34,286 nucleotides of DNA from Sandaracinus sp. (lineage in GTDB: Bacteria > Myxococcota_A > Polyangia > Polyangiales > Houyiibacteriaceae), in contig PABA01000073.1 in NCBI GenBank assembly GCA_002699025.1, forward strand, positions 1 to 34,286, in the 5' to 3' direction. A model generated the notes under the pieces. It was given only the letters and a program-made list of their open reading frames with translations, did no database searches and was not told the origin of the DNA. Each line of letters opens with the position of its first letter. Position 1 is the first letter of the stretch. This document shows, piece after piece, positions 18,513 through 26,236 of the stretch. A program made the translations under genes and the position numbers.

Positions 18513-19481
18513 ATGCGAAATCACTCGCGATTCCGTTCGCGCGCGCTCCTCGCCGCCTGCGCCCTCTCCCTCGCCGCCTGCGGTGGGGCGAGCGAAGGCG
18601 CGGGGGTGGGCGAGCAGAGCACCGTGCCCGAGGGCAGCCGGGGCGACGAGACGGTGCGTGAGCAGTGCGTCGGTGAGGGCGCGGCCGTGTCGGCCGTGGA
18701 CGTCAACAACGACGGTCGCCCCGACATCCGGCACGTCCGCGCCGACGGCGGGGGCCGGCGCTGCTCCGAGTACGACATGAACTTCGACGGGCAGACGGAC
18801 GTCACCCGCTTCTACGGCCCCGACGGCCGCTCGCCGGTGCGCGAGGAGCACGACTTCGACTTCGACGGGCGCATGGACCAGATCGCCTACTTCGAGGGCG
18901 GGGAGATCGTGCGCAAGGAGCTCGACACCAACTTCAACAACCGCATCGACACCTGGATGTGGTGCGAGGGCGGGCGCGTCGTGCGCGCCGAGCGCGACCG
19001 CACGAACGACGGCGACGTGGACACCTGGGAGGTCTACGACCGCGGGCTGCTCACGGAGGCGCGCTACGACGACAACAACGACGGCGAGCCGGAGAAGTGG
19101 GAGGTCTTCCAGGACGGCCTGCTCACGGAGGTGCGCTACGACACCAACCGGGACGGGCAGCCGGACCGGGCGGACGAGATCCCGCGGGAGGACGCCGGCC
19201 AGCCCGACGAGCGGCTCTTCTGCACCGTCCAGCCCGAGGGCGAGGACGAGGAGGAGGCCGGCTCCGGCTCCGGCTCCGGCGAAGCCCAGGATGGCACGGT
19301 CCAGGACGGCACCGTCCAGGACGGCACCGTCGACGAAGGCGACGCGGACGGCGGCGAGGGCGAGCCCTCGGACGAGGCCGGCGACGCGGGCGAGGGCGGC
19401 GACTCGGATGCGCCCTGGGCCGGCGCGAGCGACGTGGCCCCCGAGGACGAGACGGACGGCGAAGGCGAGGGCGAGGAATGA
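18513..19481 (+). CDS. Lipoprotein with tandem 24-residue calcium-loop repeats, copy 1
   Basis: 322 residues. Signal peptide with lipobox LSLAAC, so the lipidated Cys is at about 23. From about residue 60 to 230 there are seven DxNxDGxxD loops of the dockerin/EF-hand/thrombospondin-3 type, for example DVNNDGRPD, DMNFDGQTD, DFDFDGRMD, DTNFNNRID, DRTNDGDVD, DDNNDGEPE and DTNRDGQPD. The last four intervals are exactly 24 residues: an acidic loop, an aromatic strand (WEVY, WEVF, IAYF), a Gly turn, then a charged strand (IVRKEL, VVRAER). Two copies have imperfect loops (NN for DG; Glu for the last Asp). The C-terminal 85 residues are acidic and low-complexity, with GTVQD repeats. The ATG at 18513 is chosen because the signal peptide starts there. 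Surface, Ca2+-stabilised and probably structural; the exact role is unknown. Confidence 0.85.
   Translation: MRNHSRFRSRALLAACALSLAACGGASEGAGVGEQSTVPEGSRGDETVREQCVGEGAAVSAVDVNNDGRPDIRHVRADGGGRRCSEYDMNFDGQTDVTRFYGPDGRSPVREEHDFDFDGRMDQIAYFEGGEIVRKELDTNFNNRIDTWMWCEGGRVVRAERDRTNDGDVDTWEVYDRGLLTEARYDDNNDGEPEKWEVFQDGLLTEVRYDTNRDGQPDRADEIPREDAGQPDERLFCTVQPEGEDEEEAGSGSGSGEAQDGTVQDGTVQDGTVDEGDADGGEGEPSDEAGDAGEGGDSDAPWAGASDVAPEDETDGEGEGEE
19287..19331 (+). repeat. 15-bp coding tandem repeat (QDGTV), three copies
   Basis: Units CAGGATGGCACGGTC (19287), CAGGACGGCACCGTC (19302) and the same again (19317), encoding QDGTV three times in the acidic tail of the first lipoprotein. The last two copies are identical, consistent with recent slippage. 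Confidence 0.85.
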
Positions 19482-20212
19482 GGCACGCGACGAAGCTCTT
19501 CACGCTCGCCCTCGGGCTCCTGCTCGCCCTCGGCTGCGGAGACGAGGCCGATGAGCGCGCCGAGCGCCCGAGCCGCTCGCGCCCCGCACAGACCTCCGGT
19601 GGGGAGCGCCCCGCGGACGACGGCGGCCGCTGCGAGGCCGACGCGCCGAACCGCGAGGTGAGCGAGTACGACACCTCCGGCGACGACTACCCCGACGTCC
19701 GCAAGGTCTTCATGACCGTCGGCGAAGGGCGGCTGGCGCGCCTCATCCTGATCTGCCGCGAGGCCGATCTGAACGGCGACGGCACCAAGGACGTGGTCCG
19801 CTACTACAACGACGAGGGGCGCCCGCTCCGCGAGGAAGCGGACCGCGACTTCGACGGCCAGATGGACGAGATCACCTTCTTCGAGCGTGGCCGGATCGTG
19901 CGCAAGGAGATGGACACGAACGGCGACGGCCGAGTCGACTCGAAGGTCTTCTACGAGAACGGGCGGCCGCTCCGCGCCGAGCGCGACATGGCGGGCCGCA
20001 GCACGGCCCAGCAGTGGTCGCCCGATCGCTGGGAGTACTACGAGGACGGGCGCATGGTGCGCATGGGCACGGACCTCGACGGCGACGGGCGCGTGGATCG
20101 CTGGGATCGCGACGCGGCCTGGCAGCGGGCCCGTGAGGAAGAGGCGGCGCGGGAGGCGGCCGAAGAGGTCGCCGAGGACGCCGAGGTCGCCGAAGACGAA
20201 GCCGAGGGCTGA
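19478..20212 (+). CDS. Lipoprotein with tandem 24-residue calcium-loop repeats, copy 2
   Basis: 244 residues. Start ATG at 19478 overlaps the first lipoprotein's stop (ATGA). Signal peptide LFTLALGLLLALGC gives lipid-Cys at about 19. The repeat region (about 65-220) has the same build as its neighbour: DLNGDGTKD, DRDFDGQMD, DTNGDGRVD and DLDGDGRVD loops, each followed by an aromatic strand (VRYY, ITFF, KVFY, WEYY) and a GRIVRKEM-like strand. One unit carries a short insertion (around QQWSPDR) and has lost its loop acids. The C-terminus is a charged Ala/Glu helix, unlike the Gly/Asp tail of copy 1. The stretch DFDG(R/Q)MD...IVRKE(L/M)DTN is nearly the same in both proteins, so they are paralogues by tandem duplication. 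Function unknown. Confidence 0.85.
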   Translation: MRHATKLFTLALGLLLALGCGDEADERAERPSRSRPAQTSGGERPADDGGRCEADAPNREVSEYDTSGDDYPDVRKVFMTVGEGRLARLILICREADLNGDGTKDVVRYYNDEGRPLREEADRDFDGQMDEITFFERGRIVRKEMDTNGDGRVDSKVFYENGRPLRAERDMAGRSTAQQWSPDRWEYYEDGRMVRMGTDLDGDGRVDRWDRDAAWQRAREEEAAREAAEEVAEDAEVAEDEAEG

Positions 20213-20359
20213 GGGGCGATGAGACGTCTGCACCCCGCTGGGCACCGCGCTGGCCGGCGCCAGGCCGCCGCGCGCGCTCGCCGCGCCTCGAGCGTGCGGC
20301 CTCCGACGCGCCTCGCGTCGAACGAGCGCCGCGCGTCGGGCGTGGCGGAAGGCTGAGCC

Positions 20360-21148
20360 GTGGCGCGTGAGCGACTGCAGAAGGTGATCGCGGCGGCGGG
20401 GATCGCGTCGCGGCGGAAGGCCGAGGGGCTGATCGAGGCCGGGCGCGTGCGCGTGAACGGCAAGGTCGTCACCGAGCTCGGCGTCAAGGTCGACCCGCAC
20501 AAGGACAAGGTCGAGGTCGACGGGAAGCGCATCGTGCGCGAGAAGCCGGCCTACTACGTGGTGCACAAGCCGCGTGGGATGGTCTCGACGCTCGACGATC
20601 CGCGGGGGCGGCCCTCGCTCCGGGAGATCTGCGACCGCATGAAGGAGGGCGTGCACCCGGTGGGGCGCCTCGACTTCCACACGAGCGGCGTGCTCCTCGT
20701 GACGAACGACGGCGAGATGACACAGGCCCTGCTCCGGCCGCGGAGCGGCGTGCCGAAGGTGTACCTGGCGAAGATGCACGGGATCATCGGCGTGGACGAG
20801 CTCGACCGGCTGCGGAACGGCGTCGAGCTGGACGACGGCTACGTCACGAAGAAGGCCGAGGTCTTCGTCGAGCGGCAGGAGGACCGGAACACCTGGGTGC
20901 AGATCACGCTGCACGAGGGGAAGAACCGGCAGATCCACCGCATGGGCGACGCGATCGGGCATCGCGTGATGCGGCTCGTGCGGCTGAGCTTCGCCGGGAT
21001 CACGGCCGAGGGGCTGAAGCCCGGGGAGTTCCGGCGGGTCCACGGCAAGGAGCTCGAGCGCTTGCAGAAGCGCTTCCTGAACCCGTTCAAGAAGCGGAAG
21101 GCGAAGCGCATGGCCGAGCAGCGGCGGGCGCGGAACGCCAACGATTGA
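20360..21148 (+). CDS. RluB/RsuA-family ribosomal RNA pseudouridine synthase
   Basis: 262 residues. N-terminal S4 RNA-binding domain (about 1-60: LQKVIAAAGIASRRKAEGLI...GRVRVNG), then the RsuA/RluB/RluE catalytic domain with YYVVHKPRGMVSTLDDPRGR, the catalytic Asp in GRLDFHTSGVLLVTNDG, and the late family motif LHEGKNRQIHRM. Predicted to isomerise a single uridine in 23S rRNA (RluB-type, position 2605 in E. coli numbering) or an equivalent site; subfamily assignment rests on overall similarity. The C-terminus is Lys/Arg-rich. The GTG at 20360 gives MARERLQKVIAAAG, with GGAAGG 7 bases upstream. The next gene starts inside its stop codon. Confidence 0.93.
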   Translation: MARERLQKVIAAAGIASRRKAEGLIEAGRVRVNGKVVTELGVKVDPHKDKVEVDGKRIVREKPAYYVVHKPRGMVSTLDDPRGRPSLREICDRMKEGVHPVGRLDFHTSGVLLVTNDGEMTQALLRPRSGVPKVYLAKMHGIIGVDELDRLRNGVELDDGYVTKKAEVFVERQEDRNTWVQITLHEGKNRQIHRMGDAIGHRVMRLVRLSFAGITAEGLKPGEFRRVHGKELERLQKRFLNPFKKRKAKRMAEQRRARNAND

Positions 21149-22140
21149 TGGAGGGCGCGCTGCGGTCGCGCGGTCGGGGGCGGCGGGAGCGGCTGGTCGC
21201 GATCGAGGACTGGCCCGTGGCCGGGGTGTTCCGGACGGCGCGGGTGGCGCGGCGGCACACGCGGGTGGTGCGGCTCGAGGTGCGCGCGGAGGGGCAGGTG
21301 GGGCGCGGGGAGTGTGTGCCCTATGCGCGCTACGGCGAGAGCGCGGAGGGGGTCGCGCGGACGCTCCGGTCGGCGCCGCTGCGGCTCGAGCGGGTCCGGG
21401 AGCTGCCGGCGGGGGCGGCCCGGGACGCGCTGGACGCGGCGCTCCTGGACCTCGAGGCGAAGCTGCGCGGGGTCGCGGTGCACGCGCTGCTCGGCCTGCC
21501 GGCGCCTCGGCCGGTGGCCACCGCGTTCAGCGTCGGGGTGGACGCGCCGGCGGCGATGGAGGCGGCGGCCCGGCGGCGGCGCGGGTGGCCCTGGCTGAAG
21601 CTGAAGGCGGATCCGGACGCGGTGCTGGCGCGGGTGGACGCGGTGCGGCGCGGGGCCGGGGTGGGGGCGCGGCTCATCGTGGACGCGAACGAGTCCTGGT
21701 CGCCGGAGGCGTGGCGGGAGCTGGCGCCGGCGCTCCGGGAGCGTGGCGTGGTGCTGGTGGAGCAGCCGCTGCCGGTGGGGGAGGACGCGGTGCTGCGCGA
21801 GGGGCGGGCCGTGCCGGTCTGCGCGGACGAGAGCGCGCACGAGGCGGCGGACGTGGGGCGGCTGGCGGAGCGCTACGACCTGGTGAACGTGAAGCTGGGC
21901 AAGGCCGGGGGGCTGCGGGGGGCGCTCGCGGTGGCGGCGGCGGCGCGGCGGCGGGGGCTCGGGGTGATGGTCGGGTGCATGGTGAGCACCTCGCTGGCGA
22001 TCGCGCCGGCGATGCTGGTCGCGGGCGGGGCGGACGTGGTGGACCTCGACGGGGCGCTCCTCTTGGCGCGGGACCGGGTGGGAGGCCTGGCGTGTCGGGG
22101 CCCGTGGCTGCGGCCGGCGCCGCGGAGCTTCTGGGGGTAG
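21148..22140 (+). CDS. Dipeptide epimerase (L-Ala-D/L-Glu epimerase family, enolase superfamily)
   Basis: 330 residues. The muconate-lactonizing subgroup catalytic set is complete: KxK at Lys151/Lys153 (WLKLKADPD), metal ligands Asp179 (VDANES), Glu205 (VEQPLP) and Asp227 (ADES), and the opposing lysine in NVKLGKAGG (249-252). The N-terminal capping domain has GRGECVPYARYGES, typical of dipeptide epimerases such as YcjG/YkfB and of DgcA. Predicted to epimerise the D-Glu residue of L-Ala-D-Glu released from peptidoglycan, allowing its reuse; substrate may differ. The ATG at 21148 shares its A with the rluB stop (TGATG), and I prefer it to a TTG one codon earlier. Confidence 0.9.
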   Translation: MEGALRSRGRGRRERLVAIEDWPVAGVFRTARVARRHTRVVRLEVRAEGQVGRGECVPYARYGESAEGVARTLRSAPLRLERVRELPAGAARDALDAALLDLEAKLRGVAVHALLGLPAPRPVATAFSVGVDAPAAMEAAARRRRGWPWLKLKADPDAVLARVDAVRRGAGVGARLIVDANESWSPEAWRELAPALRERGVVLVEQPLPVGEDAVLREGRAVPVCADESAHEAADVGRLAERYDLVNVKLGKAGGLRGALAVAAAARRRGLGVMVGCMVSTSLAIAPAMLVAGGADVVDLDGALLLARDRVGGLACRGPWLRPAPRSFWG

Positions 22141-22158
22141 GGCGGCCGGGGGGCCGTC
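22141..22158 (+). terminator. GC-rich hairpin directly after the epimerase stop
   Basis: GGCGGCC (22141-22147) pairs with GGCCGTC (22152-22158), with one G-U pair, around a GGGG loop. It begins immediately after the stop codon. No T-run follows, so terminator activity is uncertain. Confidence 0.35.
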
Positions 22159-22279
22159 GCGCTGGCGGGAGTCGGGGAACCCGCGGGGGAGGGCGAGCGC
22201 GGCGGAGCTGGGGCAGGCGCTCGGCGGTCGTCGGGGGAGCCGAAGTGGGTGGCGCGGAATGCTTTTCGGCGTGGGGGCG

Positions 22280-22285
22280 TAGAAT
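22280..22285 (+). promoter_or_regulatory. -10 element TAGAAT for a probably leaderless gene
   Basis: TAGAAT differs from TATAAT at one base and lies only 5 bases before the GTG at 22291. A transcript would start at or next to the start codon. No good -35 box is visible 16-18 bases upstream. Confidence 0.55.
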
Positions 22286-22290
22286 GAGGC

Positions 22291-23016
22291 GTGACCTCCG
22301 CCGCCTCCGATGACGCCCCGCCTTCTCCCCTCGAGCGCGGCGCCGCCGCCGTCGCCCTCCTCCTGGCCGGCGGAGCGGGCACCCTGACGGCGGGCATGTG
22401 GCCGGACAACGTGGTCTGGCTCCCGGCCTGGATCGCCGCGACCGCCGTCTACGTCGCGCTGGCCTGGGGGCTCTGGCAGGGCCGGGCCTGGGCGAGGGCG
22501 CTCGGCCTCGGCGTGGCGCTCTTCGGGCTCGCGGGCTGGATCGAGGCCTGGATCGTCGCCGGCACCTCGCCGACCACGGTCGCCGCCTCGCTCGCCCATT
22601 GTGCCTTCGCGCCGCTCCTCTTCTGGGCGCCGCGGCGCGTCGGCGGGCGGCATGGCTTCGCGCTCCTGGCCGCCGGGGCCGCGCTGCAGCCGGCCCTCGG
22701 CTTCGCCCTCGCGCCCGCCCAGAGCGGGGGCACCATGGCTGCCGTGCTCGCCGGCGCGGGCCTGGTGGTGCTCGGGGCCATCGGCGTCGCGCGAGGGCGG
22801 ACCTGGGGGCTGCTCGGAGCGCTCCTCGGCGCCCCCGTCCTCGCCGCCGCGGTCTTCTACGCGCCCTCCCTGGGCTTTCTGACGGCGCCGCACCCGCACC
22901 TGCCCGCCAACCCGGTGATGCTCGACCTGCTCGGCGCGCTGGCGGCCGGCTTCGCCGCGCTCTCGGTCGCCCCCTGGGTCGCGCCCATGGTCGGCTTCCT
23001 GCGCGGCGGCCGCTGA
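22291..23016 (+). CDS. Multi-pass membrane protein of unknown function
   Basis: 241 residues, about six or seven hydrophobic segments (roughly 18-36, 42-60, 68-88, 98-112, 118-140, 150-168, 172-190 and 205-230). Short Arg-containing loops (WQGRAWARALG, RGRTWG) suggest inside loops. Two GRxWxRALG-like stretches suggest an internal repeat in which a membrane pair is used twice. I recognise no family. The GTG at 22291 is the first codon after a strong -10-like hexamer, which suggests a leaderless message. It precedes another unknown gene by 59 bases. Confidence 0.75.
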   Translation: MTSAASDDAPPSPLERGAAAVALLLAGGAGTLTAGMWPDNVVWLPAWIAATAVYVALAWGLWQGRAWARALGLGVALFGLAGWIEAWIVAGTSPTTVAASLAHCAFAPLLFWAPRRVGGRHGFALLAAGAALQPALGFALAPAQSGGTMAAVLAGAGLVVLGAIGVARGRTWGLLGALLGAPVLAAAVFYAPSLGFLTAPHPHLPANPVMLDLLGALAAGFAALSVAPWVAPMVGFLRGGR

Positions 23017-23075
23017 GCGGATCGCCGTCAGCGGGCTTCAGCGCGCGCCGGGCTCGCACCCCGCATGCTGCGCCC

Positions 23076-23891
23076 ATGACCTCTGCCTGGCCCGCCTCCC
23101 CCTCGCTCGTCTTCGCGGTGCGCGCGGCCGTCGGCGAGACGGCGCTCCGCCGGGCGAAGCTCGATCGCCTCGGTCGCACGGCGCGCGGCCTGGTCGACGG
23201 GGCCGAGCGGACGCGTCGCCTCGCCCGCCTCGAGGCGCGCGGCTACGTCCCCGGCCGCCCCACGCTCCTCCAGCTCGCCTTCGGCGCCTGGGACATGTAC
23301 CGCTTCTGTCTCGTCCCGAGCGCCCACCTCCGGAACGGCCTCCTCGGCGCCGCCTTCTGGCGTCACCAGGCCCTCCGCGTGCTCGAGGATCCGGCGTCCA
23401 TGCTCGATCCGGTCGGCCTGCTCTCCGAGCGCGACACGATCGTCGGCCACCTCCTCCAGGTCGTGCACTTCGACCCGACCTACGATCTCCAGCTCCTCGA
23501 GATGTTCGAGGACGGCCTCGACGCCTTGGCCCGCGAGCTCGCGCTCTTCCGCGCGGGGCGGCACCCGCGGCAGCGTACGCTCGCGACGACGCTCGAGGAC
23601 CCTGCCTACCCGGCGCGCCTCGAGGCCTGGCTCGCGGGCTTCCTCGTGGAGGGGCCGGCCTTCGAGGTGGGGACGGCCCCGGTGGGCGACCCCGACTTCC
23701 TCCGCGCCGAGCGCACCTTCGGCTCTCTCTCCGGCTACCTCCGCGACTGCCTCGCGCTCCCGCCCGATCCCGCCGCGCTCGTCGCTCGCGCCCATCGCGT
23801 CCGCGCCATGCCCGGACTCCTTCGCCCGAGCTCGCCGCGAGCTCGCCGCCCGAGCTGCCCGCGCGGGCTCCGTCGCGACGCCGGGGTCTAG
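23076..23891 (+). CDS. Hypothetical protein, probably cytoplasmic
   Basis: 271 residues, no family recognised. No signal peptide or membrane helix. Rich in Arg, Leu and Ala with long helical stretches. Conserved-looking core motifs include GYVPGRPTLLQLAFGAWDMYRF, HLLQVVHFDPTYDLQLLEMF and EDPAYPARLEAWL; the alternation of aromatic and charged residues looks like a folded enzyme or binding domain rather than a spurious frame. The last about 25 residues are Arg/Pro/Ser-rich. The ATG at 23076 is the first start after the upstream gene's stop. It lies between the membrane protein and the di-heme cluster, all on the same strand. Confidence 0.72.
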   Translation: MTSAWPASPSLVFAVRAAVGETALRRAKLDRLGRTARGLVDGAERTRRLARLEARGYVPGRPTLLQLAFGAWDMYRFCLVPSAHLRNGLLGAAFWRHQALRVLEDPASMLDPVGLLSERDTIVGHLLQVVHFDPTYDLQLLEMFEDGLDALARELALFRAGRHPRQRTLATTLEDPAYPARLEAWLAGFLVEGPAFEVGTAPVGDPDFLRAERTFGSLSGYLRDCLALPPDPAALVARAHRVRAMPGLLRPSSPRARRPSCPRGLRRDAGV

Positions 23892-23941
23892 GAGCGGGTA
23901 TCGCGTAGTCGCCCTCGGCCGCCCGCCATGCGGGAGCCGGC

Positions 23942-26236
23942 GTGCGCTATCGTGGCCCGCGCGTGTCCCCGCGCTCGCCCAGCCCCCTCTCACCCAGGCC
24001 CGTCTCGCCGCAGCTCCTCGTGCTCGCGGGCGCCCTCGCCGTCTGGTCGGTCTGGGGCGAGGCGAGCTTCGTCGCGCTGCTCGGCGCCTACGCGCTCGCC
24101 TGGCTGCTCCTCCAGGTCGTGGCCCTCCGCTTCCCCGCCGCGCTTCGGCTCCGCCTCGCCTCCGCGCAGCGGCTCGGCGTCCTCGCGCTCCTCGCCCTCG
24201 TGAGCGCCGTCGCGCTCTGGCGCGCGGCGCCCGAGCTCCGGGAGTCGGAGCGCCTCGACGCCCTCGTCGTGCAGACGCGCGACCGGCTCCGGCTCGAGGC
24301 CACGCCCTCGATCGCCCCGCCGGTTCTGCTCGCCGATCAGCCGCAGGTCTTCTTCGTGCACGCGCCCTCCGCCGAGCGGGTGCGGGCGCGCCTCGCGGAC
24401 GCGTTCGTGGACGCCCAGGCGCTCGGCCATGGCCTCTTCCGCCTCGCCTACGATCCGCGGCGTGACGGCCGGCCCGCGCGGGATGGAGACCACGCGGTGG
24501 CGCTCGAGGTGGACGGGGAGCGCGTCGGCCGAACGCTCCGGGCGGTCGTCCCCCAGCCCCGCCCCCGCTGGCTCCGGCCGGCGCCCGATCGGCGCTTCGC
24601 CGTGGGCACGAGCGAGGAGACGGACCAGGTCTTCGCCGTGGCACCGGAGGGGCTCCGCTGGCAGGTCGAGGTGGGCGACGGACCGACCGACGCCCTGCCC
24701 GTCGGTGCGCGCGTGGTGGTCGCCCATCGCTTCGAGGACGCGCTCCGCTGGCTCGACGGGGGAGGGCGGGCGCTCGGAGCGACGCCGCTCCCCGGCCGGC
24801 ACCGGCACCTCGCCGCCTCCCCGGCGGCGCGAACCCTCGCCGTGAGCGTCGACGGTCCGCGCCGAGGCGTCGCCTTCCTCGAGCCCGCGAGCCCGTCGGC
24901 CCGCGAGGTCGCCTTCGTGCCCCTCGACGCGGAGCCGGAGTGGCTCGCCTTCGGCCCGGACGACGACACGCTCGTGGTCTCCACGCGGCGGCCGGCGGCG
25001 CTCCTCCGCCTGCGCCGCCGCCCCGCCGGCTGGGCGGAGGAGGACGCTCGCCTCCTCGCCCGGCCCGCCGCGAGCCTCGCCCGCAGCCCGGCCGGCGACG
25101 CCGTGCTGATCGCCGCCACGGACCACCGCGCGGACGGCGACCACGCCCACCTCGGCAACCACTTCGTGCAGGACCAGCTCCTCGTCTGGGGCGTCGCCGA
25201 CCTCCGCCTCCGGGAGCAGCGCCTCACGGCGCGCCGCACGCCGCGCCAGGGCAACGCCGGCGCCGTCGATCGGGGCCTCTCGCCGATGGGCCTCGACTGG
25301 GTCGACGCGGGGGAGTGGCGCGTGGCCTTCGCCGGATCGGACGAGGCCTGGAGCTGGGGCCCGGCCGGGGAGCCGCCGCGCGTACACGCCGCCGACGACG
25401 TCCCGCTCGCCGCGCCCCACGGCGTCGCCGCGTTCGCCGGGGGCGGCTTCGCGCTCGCCTCACCCGTCGACGGAACGGTCGGGCTCTTCGGCGCAGATGG
25501 GCGGCTCGACCGGCTGGTGCGGCTCGCCCCCGAGGACGACCGGCTCCTCGTCCAGGCGCCGCGCGCGCTCCAGCGGCGCCTCGGCGGCCACGGCTTCTAC
25601 GAGGGCACGCGCTCGGGCGTCTCCTGCCAGAGCTGCCACCTCCACGGCGACACGGACGGGGCGCTCCGCAACATCGGCGGCCGGCGCCTCGGGCCGACGC
25701 TCCCTCTCGGCGGCGTCGCGGGCACGGCCCCCTATCTCCGCGACGCCTCGTACCCGCGCGTCGCGGATCTGCACCGGCACCTCGCCGCGACCCTCCTCGG
25801 CGGCTACCGGCGTCGCGCCCCGGCCCGCGCGCTGAACCTCGAAGCCTTCGTCGAGGACCTCCCGCGCCGCCCGCCGCCGCTCCCGCGCGCCTGGCTCGCC
25901 GGGCCGCTCCCCGCGGACGCGCTCGCCCGGGCCCGCGCCGGCGTGGACGCCTTCGCGAAGGCGCGCTGCCCCACCTGCCACGCCTTCCCGGCCTTCACGC
26001 ACCTCGGCGCGCACCCCGCAGGGGCGCTCTTCCCGGAGGGGCCGCTCGCCCCCGACGAGCTCCTCGACACCCCGTCGCTCCTCTCGGTCGCGACGCACCC
26101 GCCCTTCCTCGCGGACGGCCGCGCCCCCACGCTCCGGGCGGTGCTCGAAGACCATGGCGTCGGCCGCCACGGCCACGCCGACGCGCTCGAGCCGGCCGAG
26201 CTCGACGCCCTGCTCGCCTTCCTGGAGATCCTGTGA
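23942..26236 (+). CDS. Membrane-anchored beta-propeller/di-heme cytochrome c protein (MauG/CcpA-like C-terminus)
   Basis: 764 residues. Three hydrophobic segments near the N-terminus (about 24-38, 42-60 and 76-92) anchor it; the rest should be periplasmic. Residues about 110-545 are beta-rich propeller-like repeats (for example LAASPAARTLAVSVDGP, WLAFGPDDDTLVVSTRRP and GVAAFAGGGFALASPVDG). Then come two c-type haem sites: CQSCH (562-566) followed by DTDG, and CPTCH (676-680). The C-terminus has LDTPSLLSVATHPPFLADGRAPTLRAVL, the segment after the second haem in di-heme peroxidase/MauG proteins. Predicted electron-transfer or oxidising enzyme of the periplasm; whether it is a peroxidase cannot be told. 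GGGAG 5 bases before the GTG at 23942 supports this start, but a GTG at 23963 preceded by TATCGT is possible. Its stop overlaps the next start (GTGA). Confidence 0.88.
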   Translation: MRYRGPRVSPRSPSPLSPRPVSPQLLVLAGALAVWSVWGEASFVALLGAYALAWLLLQVVALRFPAALRLRLASAQRLGVLALLALVSAVALWRAAPELRESERLDALVVQTRDRLRLEATPSIAPPVLLADQPQVFFVHAPSAERVRARLADAFVDAQALGHGLFRLAYDPRRDGRPARDGDHAVALEVDGERVGRTLRAVVPQPRPRWLRPAPDRRFAVGTSEETDQVFAVAPEGLRWQVEVGDGPTDALPVGARVVVAHRFEDALRWLDGGGRALGATPLPGRHRHLAASPAARTLAVSVDGPRRGVAFLEPASPSAREVAFVPLDAEPEWLAFGPDDDTLVVSTRRPAALLRLRRRPAGWAEEDARLLARPAASLARSPAGDAVLIAATDHRADGDHAHLGNHFVQDQLLVWGVADLRLREQRLTARRTPRQGNAGAVDRGLSPMGLDWVDAGEWRVAFAGSDEAWSWGPAGEPPRVHAADDVPLAAPHGVAAFAGGGFALASPVDGTVGLFGADGRLDRLVRLAPEDDRLLVQAPRALQRRLGGHGFYEGTRSGVSCQSCHLHGDTDGALRNIGGRRLGPTLPLGGVAGTAPYLRDASYPRVADLHRHLAATLLGGYRRRAPARALNLEAFVEDLPRRPPPLPRAWLAGPLPADALARARAGVDAFAKARCPTCHAFPAFTHLGAHPAGALFPEGPLAPDELLDTPSLLSVATHPPFLADGRAPTLRAVLEDHGVGRHGHADALEPAELDALLAFLEIL

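Noticed and set aside
18308-18661. Plus-strand frame beginning at the palindrome ([10 protein letters not shown]...)
   Set aside because: It runs over the lipoprotein signal peptide in another frame and has no ribosome site; the palindrome is better explained as an operator.
20219-20356. A 45-codon frame between the second lipoprotein and the pseudouridine synthase
   Set aside because: Very Arg/Ala-rich with no recognisable motif; similar frames arise by chance in this DNA. The GAGGGG before its ATG is too close (2 bases) to be a convincing ribosome site.
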